This document shows positions 30,898 through 42,040 of a DNA stretch of 64,000 nucleotides, piece after piece. The DNA is taken from positions 1 through 64,000 of the forward strand of contig CANRLR010000012.1 of NCBI GenBank assembly GCA_947631505.1, written 5' to 3'. The notes under the pieces are model-generated. The model made no database searches. It worked only from the letters and a program-made list of their open reading frames with translations, and was not told the origin of the DNA. Source of the DNA: an uncultured Lachnospiraceae bacterium (GTDB taxonomy: Bacteria > Bacillota > Clostridia > Lachnospirales > Lachnospiraceae). The position numbers were made by a program, and so were the translations under genes. Every line of letters begins with the position of its first letter. Position 1 is the first letter of the stretch.

Positions 30898-32028
30898 ATG
30901 TTTTGGCATAATTTTAAATATGGACTGAAGACGCTGCTCCGTGTAAAAGAATTGGTATTTTGGAATCTGATCTTTCCGATTGCACTGGCAAGCTTTATGT
31001 ATCTTGCCTTTGGAAATATTTCAGAAGCAACAGAGAAAATGCATAAGATTCCGGTGGCGGTCGTACAGGGACAGGACAGCCAAGTGATGGAGCTGGTGCT
31101 GGAGCAGTTATCGGAGGGAGAGGAAGCACTGCTGACCGTTCAAAAAGTGACAGAGGATAAAGCAGAGCAGTTATTGGAGGAAGAGAGTGTCAAGGGGATT
31201 ATTTATGAGGGGGAGAATCCTAGATTGCGGGTGAAGGAAAGCGGCATAGATCAGACGGTGCTTCAGATGATCCTGCAGCAATATAAGCAGCAGGAAACGG
31301 TAATAAAAGATGTGATTGCACAACATCCGGACAGATTAGCAGTCCTGCTGTCAGGGATTTCGGATTCTTCCCATGTTATAAAAAGAGAGGCCATGGGAGA
31401 GGGAAATCAGGACAACTTAGTCAACTATTTCTATGCTATTTTTGCAATGGTCTGTCTTTTTGCTTCTTTTTGCAGCTGCAATATGATAGGGGGAATACAG
31501 CCGAACATTTCTGCCATGGGACAGAGGCGTGCTGTGTCACCGGTGCATAAAATGACAGCAGTTCTGGCACAATATACGGCTTGTGAATTATTTCAGATGG
31601 TTGTGGTATTACTGCTGCTTGTATACATGAGAGCTGTTCTGGGAATTCATCTTGGCAGTCATTATGGTGCCATTGTACTGTTATTATTTGTGGCTACCAG
31701 CTGTGGCAGCATGATTGGGATTTGCATTGGCTGCATATCACGGATCGGTGCGGGTGCCAAAATGGGAATCTTAGTGGGGATAAGTCTTTTTTTATCCATG
31801 CTCAGTGATTTGATGATAGCAGGAATCCGGAGTGCAATTGAACATACCGTACCAATCATAAATGATATCAATCCGGCATCACTGATCGTAGATTCCTTCT
31901 ATGCCCTGAATGTATATGATACCTATGAGAGGTTTACCGGTAATCTCATTATGCTGCTTCTTATTACCGTGATTTTGGCAGTTGTCAGTATTTTTTTAGT
32001 AAGGAGGAACCGCTATGCAAGTTTATAA
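30898..32028 (+). CDS. ABC-2 type transporter permease
   Basis: N-terminal TM, soluble domain, C-terminal TM cluster; downstream of ATPase with RBS aggagg. Confidence 0.85.
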   Translation: MFWHNFKYGLKTLLRVKELVFWNLIFPIALASFMYLAFGNISEATEKMHKIPVAVVQGQDSQVMELVLEQLSEGEEALLTVQKVTEDKAEQLLEEESVKGIIYEGENPRLRVKESGIDQTVLQMILQQYKQQETVIKDVIAQHPDRLAVLLSGISDSSHVIKREAMGEGNQDNLVNYFYAIFAMVCLFASFCSCNMIGGIQPNISAMGQRRAVSPVHKMTAVLAQYTACELFQMVVVLLLLVYMRAVLGIHLGSHYGAIVLLLFVATSCGSMIGICIGCISRIGAGAKMGILVGISLFLSMLSDLMIAGIRSAIEHTVPIINDINPASLIVDSFYALNVYDTYERFTGNLIMLLLITVILAVVSIFLVRRNRYASL

Positions 32029-33175
32029 ATGTTTCTTTCGGATTCTGAAAAAACAGATGGGGCAGATCATTATGTATCTTGCCATTTTTCTTTCACTCAG
32101 CATCGTTGTATCCTTGCAGGGAGCGGAGAATAAGGGAAATGAATTTGAGGCGGAAACTTTTTCCTTTTCTGTTTTTGATGAGGACAATAGTCCCATTAGT
32201 AAGCAGATGACTGCCTATCTGGAACAGGAAAATGAGAGGGTTGAAATTAAGGATGATAAAACGGCCATTCAGGACGAACTTTATAATCGGAATACCCATT
32301 GTGTACTGCGGATACCAAAGGGATTTGGAGAGTCATTAAAGGAAGGCAGGGAGAAAGAAATTTCTATGACCTCCATACCAGGTACGGTGTACGGGGAAAT
32401 GTTCGAGGGAAAAATAGATGGCTATGTCATGATATTGAGAAACTATTTACGAGGTGGTTTTGAGGAACAGGAAGCAATTCAAAAGGCAGAAAAGACATTG
32501 GCATTGGAGGCAGAGGTTGAACTTTCTTCCAATCAGGACACAGGGGTTCATTCCAAATTATATTACTTTTTTAATTATGTCCCTTACATTTTTCTCTGTA
32601 TCTGTATCGTGGCAATTACTCCCATTCTTATTGTGTTCCGCAAAAAGGGAATTTGTGAGCGGATAGAGAGTTCGGCATATCCGGCTGTGAAGGTAAATCT
32701 CTTTTTGTGTGCAGGAACCGTTACAGCAGGAATCGGATTAGTTATTCTTCATTGTGCGATTGTGGCAGTGTTGACAAGAGGGGACTTATTTTCAGATAAA
32801 GGCGTTTGGTTTGTAGTAAATGAGATATGCTTTACGTTTGTGGCAATTTCCTTTGTGTTTTTCATCGGAAAGCTGATAGGAAAACAGGAGATACTGAGCA
32901 TGGTAGCCAATGTTGCAGGGCTTGGCATGGCATTTTTAGGCGGTGTTTTTGTACCATTGTCCATGCTGGGGGATGGTGTCATTAAAATTGCACATCTGAT
33001 TCCTGCTTACTGGTATATCCGTGCAGCAGAATGGGTGGATTCGGATTTGGGAAGTTCCAAAATAGAATTGTTTGAATTTTACGGCGTTCAGCTTTTGTTT
33101 GCCGCTGCATTTTTGTGTATGGGCTTTGCTTATAGTCAGAAACGGGGGAAAAGTTCAGCCACAAAAATGCCATAA
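32015..33175 (+). CDS. ABC-2 type transporter permease
   Basis: Same architecture; overlaps the previous CDS by 14 nt. Confidence 0.85.
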   Translation: MQVYKCFFRILKKQMGQIIMYLAIFLSLSIVVSLQGAENKGNEFEAETFSFSVFDEDNSPISKQMTAYLEQENERVEIKDDKTAIQDELYNRNTHCVLRIPKGFGESLKEGREKEISMTSIPGTVYGEMFEGKIDGYVMILRNYLRGGFEEQEAIQKAEKTLALEAEVELSSNQDTGVHSKLYYFFNYVPYIFLCICIVAITPILIVFRKKGICERIESSAYPAVKVNLFLCAGTVTAGIGLVILHCAIVAVLTRGDLFSDKGVWFVVNEICFTFVAISFVFFIGKLIGKQEILSMVANVAGLGMAFLGGVFVPLSMLGDGVIKIAHLIPAYWYIRAAEWVDSDLGSSKIELFEFYGVQLLFAAAFLCMGFAYSQKRGKSSATKMP

Positions 33176-33221
33176 AAAAAACTAAATTTTGCCAAAAAAA
33201 ATGAACGAAAGTGACAAAATT

Positions 33222-33264
33222 AAATGATATCCTCAACTCACAATACGAGAGGGGGATATCATTT
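33222..33264 (+). promoter_or_regulatory. Inverted repeat spanning SD and start region of the ASST-like gene
   Basis: aaatgatatcc (33222-33232) / ggatatcattt (33254-33264); SD gagaggggg lies in loop/right arm, arm ends on the TTG start. Confidence 0.55.
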
Positions 33265-35222
33265 TGTTTTGGAAAACTTACATATTAAATCATATTAGTA
33301 AAAAAGGATATCATTCTTATACCGGAACAGAATTTTCTTATTGGGTGAAAAAGGCAGGAAAGGGGAACAAGGAGGACAGACGGCTTCGGACATTAATGCC
33401 GAAAAGGAGAAGCCGTGTTTTTCAGGCAGAAAGGATAGATGAAACACTGGAGTGGTGTCTGGATTCAGGAAAATATACAGAGAAGCGTATGCTGCTCGTA
33501 AGAGATCCGTTTCAGACAGCACCTCTTACGGCGGTTCTTCTATTTGTGACAGAGGTTCCCTGTTCGGTGAAAGTCACGTTGGACTCGGGTGAAGTATTTC
33601 AGGAAGAAACAGAGATTACGAAAAGGCATCGTGTGGCAATATACGGATTACATCCGGCACAGCAAAATGAGGTACATGTGGAGCTGAGACAGGGCGATGC
33701 TGTTATTTATAAAAAGGATATTCTGGTGCAGACCGGGGAACTGCCGAAAGAGCTTTGTGATTCTGTTATTGTAAAAAAGCAATCGGAAACGCAAAGTCCG
33801 CTCACGCTTGTATTTGGGGGAGATACCAAATATGCATATGCCTTTGATTCGGAAGGGGAAGTGAGATACTATTTGAAACAGAGAACCCGTTCTTATGGAC
33901 TGTACCCATTGTCACAGGGACATTTTTTGTTCCTGTCCAAAAAAGTGCTGGCACCTTCCTATGGGAATCCTCATTCTATTCTGGCGGCGGAGATGGATTT
34001 TTTGGGAAGAGTGTACCGGGAATATATTGTGCCGGAAGGAATCCATCATGATGGCTGCGAAATGACACCCGGGGGAAATCTTCTCACAGTATCCAGTTCC
34101 ATGAATATGTATGTAGAGGATGCGGTTATTGAGATCGACAGAGAGACCGGAAAAGTGGTAAAGAAGCTGTGTCTCTTTGATGTGTTATCGGACCACCCAT
34201 ATTTGGATTATTTTGACTGGGCACATATTAATACGGTGTCCTATCAGGCAGAGGAGCATAGCATTCTTATTTCTGCCAGAAATCTTCATTCGGTATTGAA
34301 GATTGACTGGAAGACCAATGAGCTTTTATGGATTTTTTGTGATACAGAATTTTGGAAGGGTACAAAATATGAAAATAAAGTGCTTTCCCCAAAAGGAGAT
34401 ACTCCATTTTGTTATCAGAGCCATGCGGCATATTTTTTGGATGGATATCATTCCGGTGATGTAAAACGGCTGATTATCTATGATAATCATTGGCAGAAAA
34501 GGAGACCTGTGGCCAGCTTTGATAAAGATAAGAAATCCTATGTGCGTATCTATGAGATTGATGAGAAGAAGAAAACGGTGGAGCATCTGAAAAGCTATGG
34601 GACGGAGAAATCTACAATTCGTTCCAATGGGGTTGTAGTGGGGAACAGTGTCTTTTCCATGAGCGGTGCCCTTCGGAAAACGGTGGAAAACTGCGGCGGG
34701 AAAATTACGGAATTTGATTCCATGACAGGCAGGGAGAAAAATGTTTATCTGACAAAGACAACGTTTTACCGTGGTTATTCGTTTTTTGCTGATTTTCATG
34801 CTCTTTGCGAGCCGATGGAGAAGAGGGATGAGGGACTGCTGGGTGTGAAGCCGGAGGCACTTTACTGTCCAGAGGAAACATTAAAAAAGGTGAAGTGGAA
34901 GCCATGCTGCTGTGAACGGTTTTTTCCGATTCAGGATGAGAAGCGCAGGGAACTGGCAAGGATTCACATGGATTTGTATGAAAATACTCTTTTAGTAAAT
35001 GGAAAGGACCATCAGGTGCAAAAAATTTTCTTCCGGGGGAAGAAACACATATATGAGAAGGATTACTCCGAGACATTTCAGAGACTCCCTCATTTATTTG
35101 GTGAATTTTGTTATTCGCTTGCCGTATCGACCGATAATCTCAAGAAAGATGCCTATTGGATATATATTCAGTGCGGAAATCAGATATACAGGACAACAAA
35201 CCGGATCAGGGTCGTGGAATAA
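33264..35222 (+). CDS. Aryl-sulfate sulfotransferase (ASST) family-like protein (652 aa)
   Basis: HHDGCEMTPGGNLLTVSSS, WAHINTVSYQAEEHSILISARNLHSVLKIDWKTNELLWIF, SHAAYFLDG resemble ASST beta-propeller motifs. Confidence 0.75.
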   Translation: MFWKTYILNHISKKGYHSYTGTEFSYWVKKAGKGNKEDRRLRTLMPKRRSRVFQAERIDETLEWCLDSGKYTEKRMLLVRDPFQTAPLTAVLLFVTEVPCSVKVTLDSGEVFQEETEITKRHRVAIYGLHPAQQNEVHVELRQGDAVIYKKDILVQTGELPKELCDSVIVKKQSETQSPLTLVFGGDTKYAYAFDSEGEVRYYLKQRTRSYGLYPLSQGHFLFLSKKVLAPSYGNPHSILAAEMDFLGRVYREYIVPEGIHHDGCEMTPGGNLLTVSSSMNMYVEDAVIEIDRETGKVVKKLCLFDVLSDHPYLDYFDWAHINTVSYQAEEHSILISARNLHSVLKIDWKTNELLWIFCDTEFWKGTKYENKVLSPKGDTPFCYQSHAAYFLDGYHSGDVKRLIIYDNHWQKRRPVASFDKDKKSYVRIYEIDEKKKTVEHLKSYGTEKSTIRSNGVVVGNSVFSMSGALRKTVENCGGKITEFDSMTGREKNVYLTKTTFYRGYSFFADFHALCEPMEKRDEGLLGVKPEALYCPEETLKKVKWKPCCCERFFPIQDEKRRELARIHMDLYENTLLVNGKDHQVQKIFFRGKKHIYEKDYSETFQRLPHLFGEFCYSLAVSTDNLKKDAYWIYIQCGNQIYRTTNRIRVVE

Positions 35223-35344
35223 GGCTGAAAAAATGTAAAACGGTCCTTTCTAAGAATTGACTTTCTTTCAGACAAACGGTATACTAAAAAATAGTAAAAT
35301 CGTTTGAATAATGACAGAAAGCTCATGGGAAAGGCAGGATTATT

Positions 35345-36187
35345 ATGACGGGAATTATTTTAGAAGGTGGAACATTCCGGCCGATTTTCAGCTGTGGTGT
35401 AATGGATGCCCTTTTGGCAGAAAATATATTGCTGCCGTATTGCATTGGTGTTTCGGCAGGAATTGCGAATGGAGTATCTTATATTTCCAAGCAGCCTCAG
35501 CGCAATTTGGAAATTATGCAAAAGTATCGTAACGATAAACGGTATATGAGCCGGCAGAATTTAAAAAAATGCAAAAGTATTTTTGGTCTGGATTTTGTTT
35601 TTGGAGAAATACCAAAAACCTTGCTTCCCTTTGACCGGGAAACTTTTTTAAGCTATGAGGGAACCTGTCTTGTTGGTGTGACGAACGCAAAGACCGGAGA
35701 GGCAGAATATAAAAATGCCATGGATATGGATGAAGATTTTACAATGCTCCGTGCTACTTGTGCACTGCCGATGTTTTTTCCGGCGATTGAACTGGATGGG
35801 CAAAAATATTATGATGGCGGAATTGCAGATCCGATTCCTGTCAGGAAAGCATTGGAGGACGGATGTGACAAGGTCATTATTGTACTGACTCAGCCAAGAG
35901 GCTTTGTAAAACGTTTTGGTAAATACGATAAAATGGGTGCACGGATACTGGGACGTAAGTATCCTGAGATGAAAAAACTTATTAAGAGCCGGCCGGAACG
36001 CTACAATGAGGCTGTGCGCTATTGTGAGGAGCTGGCAAAAGAGGGAAAGGCAATGATTATTCGCCCGAATCATTTTCTGAATAGTTTTGAGAGTGATGTC
36101 CGCAAATTGGAAATGGCTTATTGGCATGGATTCCGCATGACAAAAGAGCGTATGAAAAAAATAAAACATTTTCTGGAAATCAATTAA
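35345..36187 (+). CDS. Patatin-like phospholipase family protein
   Basis: GIILEGGTFRPIFSCGVMDAL, GVSAGIANG nucleophile elbow (G-x-S-x-G), DGGIADPIPVRKAL. Confidence 0.92.
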   Translation: MTGIILEGGTFRPIFSCGVMDALLAENILLPYCIGVSAGIANGVSYISKQPQRNLEIMQKYRNDKRYMSRQNLKKCKSIFGLDFVFGEIPKTLLPFDRETFLSYEGTCLVGVTNAKTGEAEYKNAMDMDEDFTMLRATCALPMFFPAIELDGQKYYDGGIADPIPVRKALEDGCDKVIIVLTQPRGFVKRFGKYDKMGARILGRKYPEMKKLIKSRPERYNEAVRYCEELAKEGKAMIIRPNHFLNSFESDVRKLEMAYWHGFRMTKERMKKIKHFLEIN

Positions 36188-36206
36188 AGATTTTATAAAA
36201 AAACTA

Positions 36207-36235
36207 TTGACAATACCACCGCGAGGTGGTATTTT
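36207..36235 (+). promoter_or_regulatory. hrcA operon sigma-A-type promoter
   Basis: TTGACA - 17 bp - TATTTT; spacer is occupied by the palindrome aataccacc-gcga-ggtggtatt. Confidence 0.7.
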
Positions 36236-36250
36236 AATGTTAGTCAGTGA

Positions 36251-36277
36251 TTAGCACTCGATTTCAGTGAGTGCTAA
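36251..36277 (+). promoter_or_regulatory. CIRCE element (HrcA operator)
   Basis: TTAGCACTC-gatttcagt-GAGTGCTAA, consensus 9-9-9 layout. Confidence 0.97.
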
Positions 36278-36300
36278 CAAAGCAAAAGGATGTGATTCGG

Positions 36301-37338
36301 ATGGATTTGAATGAGCGAAAACAAAAGATTTTGGAAGCAATCATTCGGAATTATATGGAGACCGGTGAACCGGTTGGCTCGCGTACGGTTTCTAAATATG
36401 CAGATCTGAATCTGAGTTCTGCCACGATTCGCAATGAGATGTCAGACTTGGAAGAAATGGGTTACATCCTGCAGCCGCACACTTCAGCAGGGAGAATTCC
36501 ATCTGATAAGGCCTACCGGCTTTATGTCGATACCATGTTGAAAAGTAAGGATGCAGAAGTAAAAGAGATGAAGGAGCTGCTTGTGGATAAGGCAGATAAG
36601 CTTGATATTCTACTGAAGCAGGTGGCAAAGCTGCTGGCACAGAATACAAATTATACTACAATGGTCACGAAGCCGAAGTATGAGCATAAGAAGATAAAGT
36701 TCATACAATTAAATCAGATTGCAGAAGGCCAGCTGTTAGTGCTGATTGTATTAGATAACAATCATGTGAATAATAAATTTATTAATTTGGAAGAAATTGT
36801 AGATGAAAACGTGATTGTTCAAATGAATTTTCTGATAAACACTGCTTTAAATGGTCTGGATTTTACCGAGATCAACATGGCAATTATGCAGCAGATCAAA
36901 GAAAAGGCCGGTGTTTATGGAGATTTGGCAAGCAGTATTCTGGATTGTATAGCAGAGGCTATGACGGAAGAGGATGATTCGGAGATTTATACATCTGGAG
37001 CAACGAACATTTTAAAATATCCGGAGCTGTCAGACAAAGAGAAAATAACAGAACTTCTGTCCACGTTTGAAGAGAAACAGATGCTGGCGGCATGGGCGAA
37101 TGACCGCCCGGTCGAAGAAAACAAAGAACATGGAATTCAAGTATATATCGGAGAGGAATCTCCGGTGGAATCGATGAAAGATTGTTCGGTTGTTACAGCA
37201 ACATATCAGATCAAGGAAGGGGTATATGGGAAAATTGGTATTGTGGGGCCGAAGCGGATGGATTATGAGAAGGTTGTAGGAACGCTGGAAAACTGTATGC
37301 AGCAGTTGGATGATATATTTAAAAAGAAACAGGAATAG
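36301..37338 (+). CDS. hrcA: Heat-inducible transcriptional repressor HrcA
   Basis: MDLNERKQKILEAIIRNYMETGEPVGSRTVSKYADLNLSSATIRNEMSDLEEMGYI; CIRCE upstream. Confidence 0.97.
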   Translation: MDLNERKQKILEAIIRNYMETGEPVGSRTVSKYADLNLSSATIRNEMSDLEEMGYILQPHTSAGRIPSDKAYRLYVDTMLKSKDAEVKEMKELLVDKADKLDILLKQVAKLLAQNTNYTTMVTKPKYEHKKIKFIQLNQIAEGQLLVLIVLDNNHVNNKFINLEEIVDENVIVQMNFLINTALNGLDFTEINMAIMQQIKEKAGVYGDLASSILDCIAEAMTEEDDSEIYTSGATNILKYPELSDKEKITELLSTFEEKQMLAAWANDRPVEENKEHGIQVYIGEESPVESMKDCSVVTATYQIKEGVYGKIGIVGPKRMDYEKVVGTLENCMQQLDDIFKKKQE

Positions 37339-37367
37339 AGAGAAATTGACAGAAAGGTGGCAAGAAG

Positions 37368-38000
37368 ATGGTTGAAGTGAAAAACGAGCAGAAGGAAGAA
37401 GAAAAAGAACCGGTAGTGCCAGAGGAAGAGCTGGAACAAAAGATAGAGCCGGATGAAGCCGGAGAGGCAGGGGAAGAGAGTACAGAAGATTCCAATGAAA
37501 AGAAGATAGAGGAAGAAAGTACGGAAGATTCCAAAGAAAAGAAAAAGAAAAAGGTCAAAAAGGATAAAAGGGACGAAAAGATAGAGGAACTGAATGACCG
37601 TTTGATGAGAAATCTGGCGGAATTTGAGAATTTTAGAAATCGTTCCGAAAAAGAAAAAGGTGCCATGTTTGAAATCGGAGCAAAGTCGGTCATTGAAAAA
37701 ATTCTTCCCGTCGTGGATAATTTGGAGAGGGGATTTGACGGACTTTCCGATGAAGAAAGAGAAACACCGTTTGTAAAAGGAATTGATGCGGTATATAAGC
37801 AGATGCTAACGGCACTGGAGGAACTTGGTGTTACAGCGATTGAGGCAGTCGGGCAGGAATTTGATCCAAATCTTCATAATGCTGTGATGCATGATGAGGA
37901 TGATTCAGAAGAGTCCAATAAAGTAATTGAAGAGTTCCAAAAGGGTTATATGTATAAAGACAGCGTAGTCAGACACAGTATGGTTAAGGTTTTAAACTAA
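37368..38000 (+). CDS. grpE: Nucleotide exchange factor GrpE
   Basis: Acidic N-term, RLMRNLAEFENFRNRSEKEK, LHNAVMHDEDDSEESNKVIEEFQKGYMYKDSVVRHSMVKV. Confidence 0.96.
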   Translation: MVEVKNEQKEEEKEPVVPEEELEQKIEPDEAGEAGEESTEDSNEKKIEEESTEDSKEKKKKKVKKDKRDEKIEELNDRLMRNLAEFENFRNRSEKEKGAMFEIGAKSVIEKILPVVDNLERGFDGLSDEERETPFVKGIDAVYKQMLTALEELGVTAIEAVGQEFDPNLHNAVMHDEDDSEESNKVIEEFQKGYMYKDSVVRHSMVKVLN

Positions 38001-38004
38001 TTGA

Positions 38005-39924
<1,920 letters not shown>

Positions 39925-39980
39925 GAACCACTCGGGGCGCGGGACTCTTAGATGAGCTGCGAAACGAGATGATATGTTTG

Positions 39981-40003
39981 GCTCGTGCTATTACGGCACG
40001 AGT
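39981..40003 (+). other. dnaK-dnaJ intergenic hairpin
   Basis: gctcgtgc-tattacg-gcacgagt. Confidence 0.5.
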
Positions 40004-40036
40004 CATTCCCATGTAAATGAAGAGGAGGCTGGCAAC

Positions 40037-41155
40037 ATGGCAGATAAGAGAGATTACTATGAAGTGCTCGGTGTCGACAAAAATGCCGATGACGCTGCAT
40101 TAAAAAAAGCATATCGTGTTCTTGCCAAAAAATATCATCCGGATACGAATCCGGGAGATAAAGAGGCGGAAGCGAAATTTAAGGAAGCATCCGAAGCATA
40201 TGCTGTCTTAAGTGATGCAGAAAAAAGAAGACAATATGATCAATTCGGTCATGCTGCCTTTGAAGGCGGAGCCGGTGGAGCAGGCGGCTTTAGTGGCATG
40301 GATATGGATGATATCTTTGGAAGTTTCGGAGATATTTTTGGAGACTTGTTTGGCGGCGGCTTTGGCGGACGAAGCAGAAGGGCAGATCCGAATGCACCGC
40401 AGAGAGGAGCGAATCTCCGCACTCAGGTTCGTGTGACATTTGAAGAGGCATGCTTTGGTGCTGAGAAAGAAATTGAGATTCCATCTAAGGTAGAGTGTAA
40501 GACCTGTGGAGGAAATGGTGCCAAACCGGGAACCAGCCCGGTCACCTGTGAGCAGTGCGGCGGACGAGGTCAGGTGGTTCGCACCCAGCAGTCCCTGTTT
40601 GGTATGGTTCAGAATGTTACAACCTGTCCTGCCTGTGGTGGAAAGGGAACTATTATTAAGGAAAAGTGTCCGGACTGTCATGGTAACGGATACACGAGTA
40701 AAAAGGAAAAATTGCAGGTATCCATTCCGGCTGGTATTGACCACGGACAGAGCGTACGTCTTCGCGGAAAAGGAGAACCGGGTAAAAATGGTGGCAGCCG
40801 GGGAGACCTTTTAGTAGAGGTTTATGTGGAGGGACATGAAGAGTTCAAACGTCATGACTATGATATCTATTCCACTGTAAAAATCAGCTATCCGAGAGCA
40901 GTCCTCGGTGGTGATGTAATTATTCATACAATAGATGGTGATGTTGCCTACAATGTAAAGGCAGGAACACAGACTGGCACAAGAGTACGGTTGAGAGGAA
41001 AGGGTGTACCGTCTCTTCGCAACAAAAAGATGCGCGGAAATCATTATGTGGATTTGGTTGTAGATGTACCGACTTCCTTATCCAGAGAGCAGAAAAAGCT
41101 ATTGGAACAGCTGGATGCAACCTTTGAGAAAAAAGAAAAGAAGAAAAAGAAGTAA
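40037..41155 (+). CDS. dnaJ: Chaperone DnaJ
   Basis: [40 protein letters not shown]; four CxxCxGxG-type zinc motifs. Confidence 0.98.
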   Translation: MADKRDYYEVLGVDKNADDAALKKAYRVLAKKYHPDTNPGDKEAEAKFKEASEAYAVLSDAEKRRQYDQFGHAAFEGGAGGAGGFSGMDMDDIFGSFGDIFGDLFGGGFGGRSRRADPNAPQRGANLRTQVRVTFEEACFGAEKEIEIPSKVECKTCGGNGAKPGTSPVTCEQCGGRGQVVRTQQSLFGMVQNVTTCPACGGKGTIIKEKCPDCHGNGYTSKKEKLQVSIPAGIDHGQSVRLRGKGEPGKNGGSRGDLLVEVYVEGHEEFKRHDYDIYSTVKISYPRAVLGGDVIIHTIDGDVAYNVKAGTQTGTRVRLRGKGVPSLRNKKMRGNHYVDLVVDVPTSLSREQKKLLEQLDATFEKKEKKKKK

Positions 41156-41170
41156 ATAGGAAATGTATGA

Positions 41171-41222
41171 AGCGGTGACCAATGATGCAGACGTTATTGT
41201 ATGCAATTTGCCACCGCTTTTC
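41171..41222 (+). terminator. dnaJ terminator-like hairpin
   Basis: agcggtg...caccgct followed by tttc. Confidence 0.6.
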
Positions 41223-41243
41223 TTTGATTTTCACCCCTGATAA

Positions 41244-41346
41244 TATGCAGAATTATTGCATACTTGACAATTATGCAGGATTATTGCATATTTAACGATT
41301 ATGCAGAATTATTGCATACTTGACAATTATGCAGGATTATTGCATA
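41244..41346 (+). repeat. Four 19-bp palindromic repeats phased at exactly 28 bp (operator array)
   Basis: TATGCAG(A/G)ATTATTGCATA at 41244, 41272, 41300 and 41328; inverted TATGCA-N7-TGCATA. Confidence 0.95.
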
Positions 41347-41348
41347 AT
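41320..41348 (+). promoter_or_regulatory. Promoter for the SatD-like gene (second, degenerate copy at 41264-41292)
   Basis: TTGACA-17 bp-CATAAT; upstream TTGACA-17 bp-CATATT; operator copies fill the spacers. Confidence 0.65.
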
Positions 41349-41368
41349 TTACACAGGAGGATACAGTC

Positions 41369-42040
41369 ATGAATTATATAGCAATTATCGGTGATATAAA
41401 GGATTCTAAGGAGTTAGAAAATCGCAGTGAGGTGCAACAGAAACTGAATTGTGCCTTAAAATCTATAAATGAAGCTTACAGCACAGAGATTTCGTCAAAA
41501 TTTATTATTACTTTAGGGGATGAATTTCAGGGATTGTTAAAAGGCTATGGACATGTTCTTGATATTATAAAGTACATTCAGAGAGAGCTGTATCCTGTCA
41601 AGCTGCGTTTCGGAGCAGGTTTGGGTGAAATAAATACAGATATTTTTCATGAAGCGGCTTTAGGTGCTGATGGCCCGGCTTATTATGCGGCCAGAAAAAT
41701 GATAGAAGAATTGCGGGAACAGGAGAAAAGTTTGAAAAAGCAGGCTGCTGATATTCAAATTGCAATGTATAATATAGAAAAATTTGAAGTGACAGAGATT
41801 AATACCATTCTTTTACTTATGAAGATAATTGAGGATGGGTGGTCGGAAAAGCAGAGGTATACGATTTGGGATATGGAACAGAACGGTGGAAGTCAGGAAG
41901 AATGTGCAAAACGGATGGGGACAACTCAGTCAACGGTTGCCCGTAGACTGGCGGAGGGCAATTATGTAAGTTATATACGAGTTAGAAAAACGGTTGAGGA
42001 AGCATTAAAGAGATTAGGAGAAGCACAGAATGATAACTAA
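41369..42040 (+). CDS. SatD-family-like protein with C-terminal HTH
   Basis: MNYIAIIGDIKDSKEL...FIITLGDEFQGLL...LRFGAGLGEI...GADGPAYYAARKMIEEL; EECAKRMGTTQSTVARRL HTH; RBS caggagg. Confidence 0.8.
   Translation: MNYIAIIGDIKDSKELENRSEVQQKLNCALKSINEAYSTEISSKFIITLGDEFQGLLKGYGHVLDIIKYIQRELYPVKLRFGAGLGEINTDIFHEAALGADGPAYYAARKMIEELREQEKSLKKQAADIQIAMYNIEKFEVTEINTILLLMKIIEDGWSEKQRYTIWDMEQNGGSQEECAKRMGTTQSTVARRLAEGNYVSYIRVRKTVEEALKRLGEAQNDN

Noticed and set aside
40208-40744. 178-aa antisense ORF over dnaJ
   Set aside because: Shadow ORF opposite DnaJ Gly/Cys-rich region.
41244-41346. Regularly spaced repeats resembling a mini-CRISPR array
   Set aside because: Repeat 19 bp with 8-9-bp spacers that are themselves near-identical, overlapping promoter elements; no cas genes nearby.
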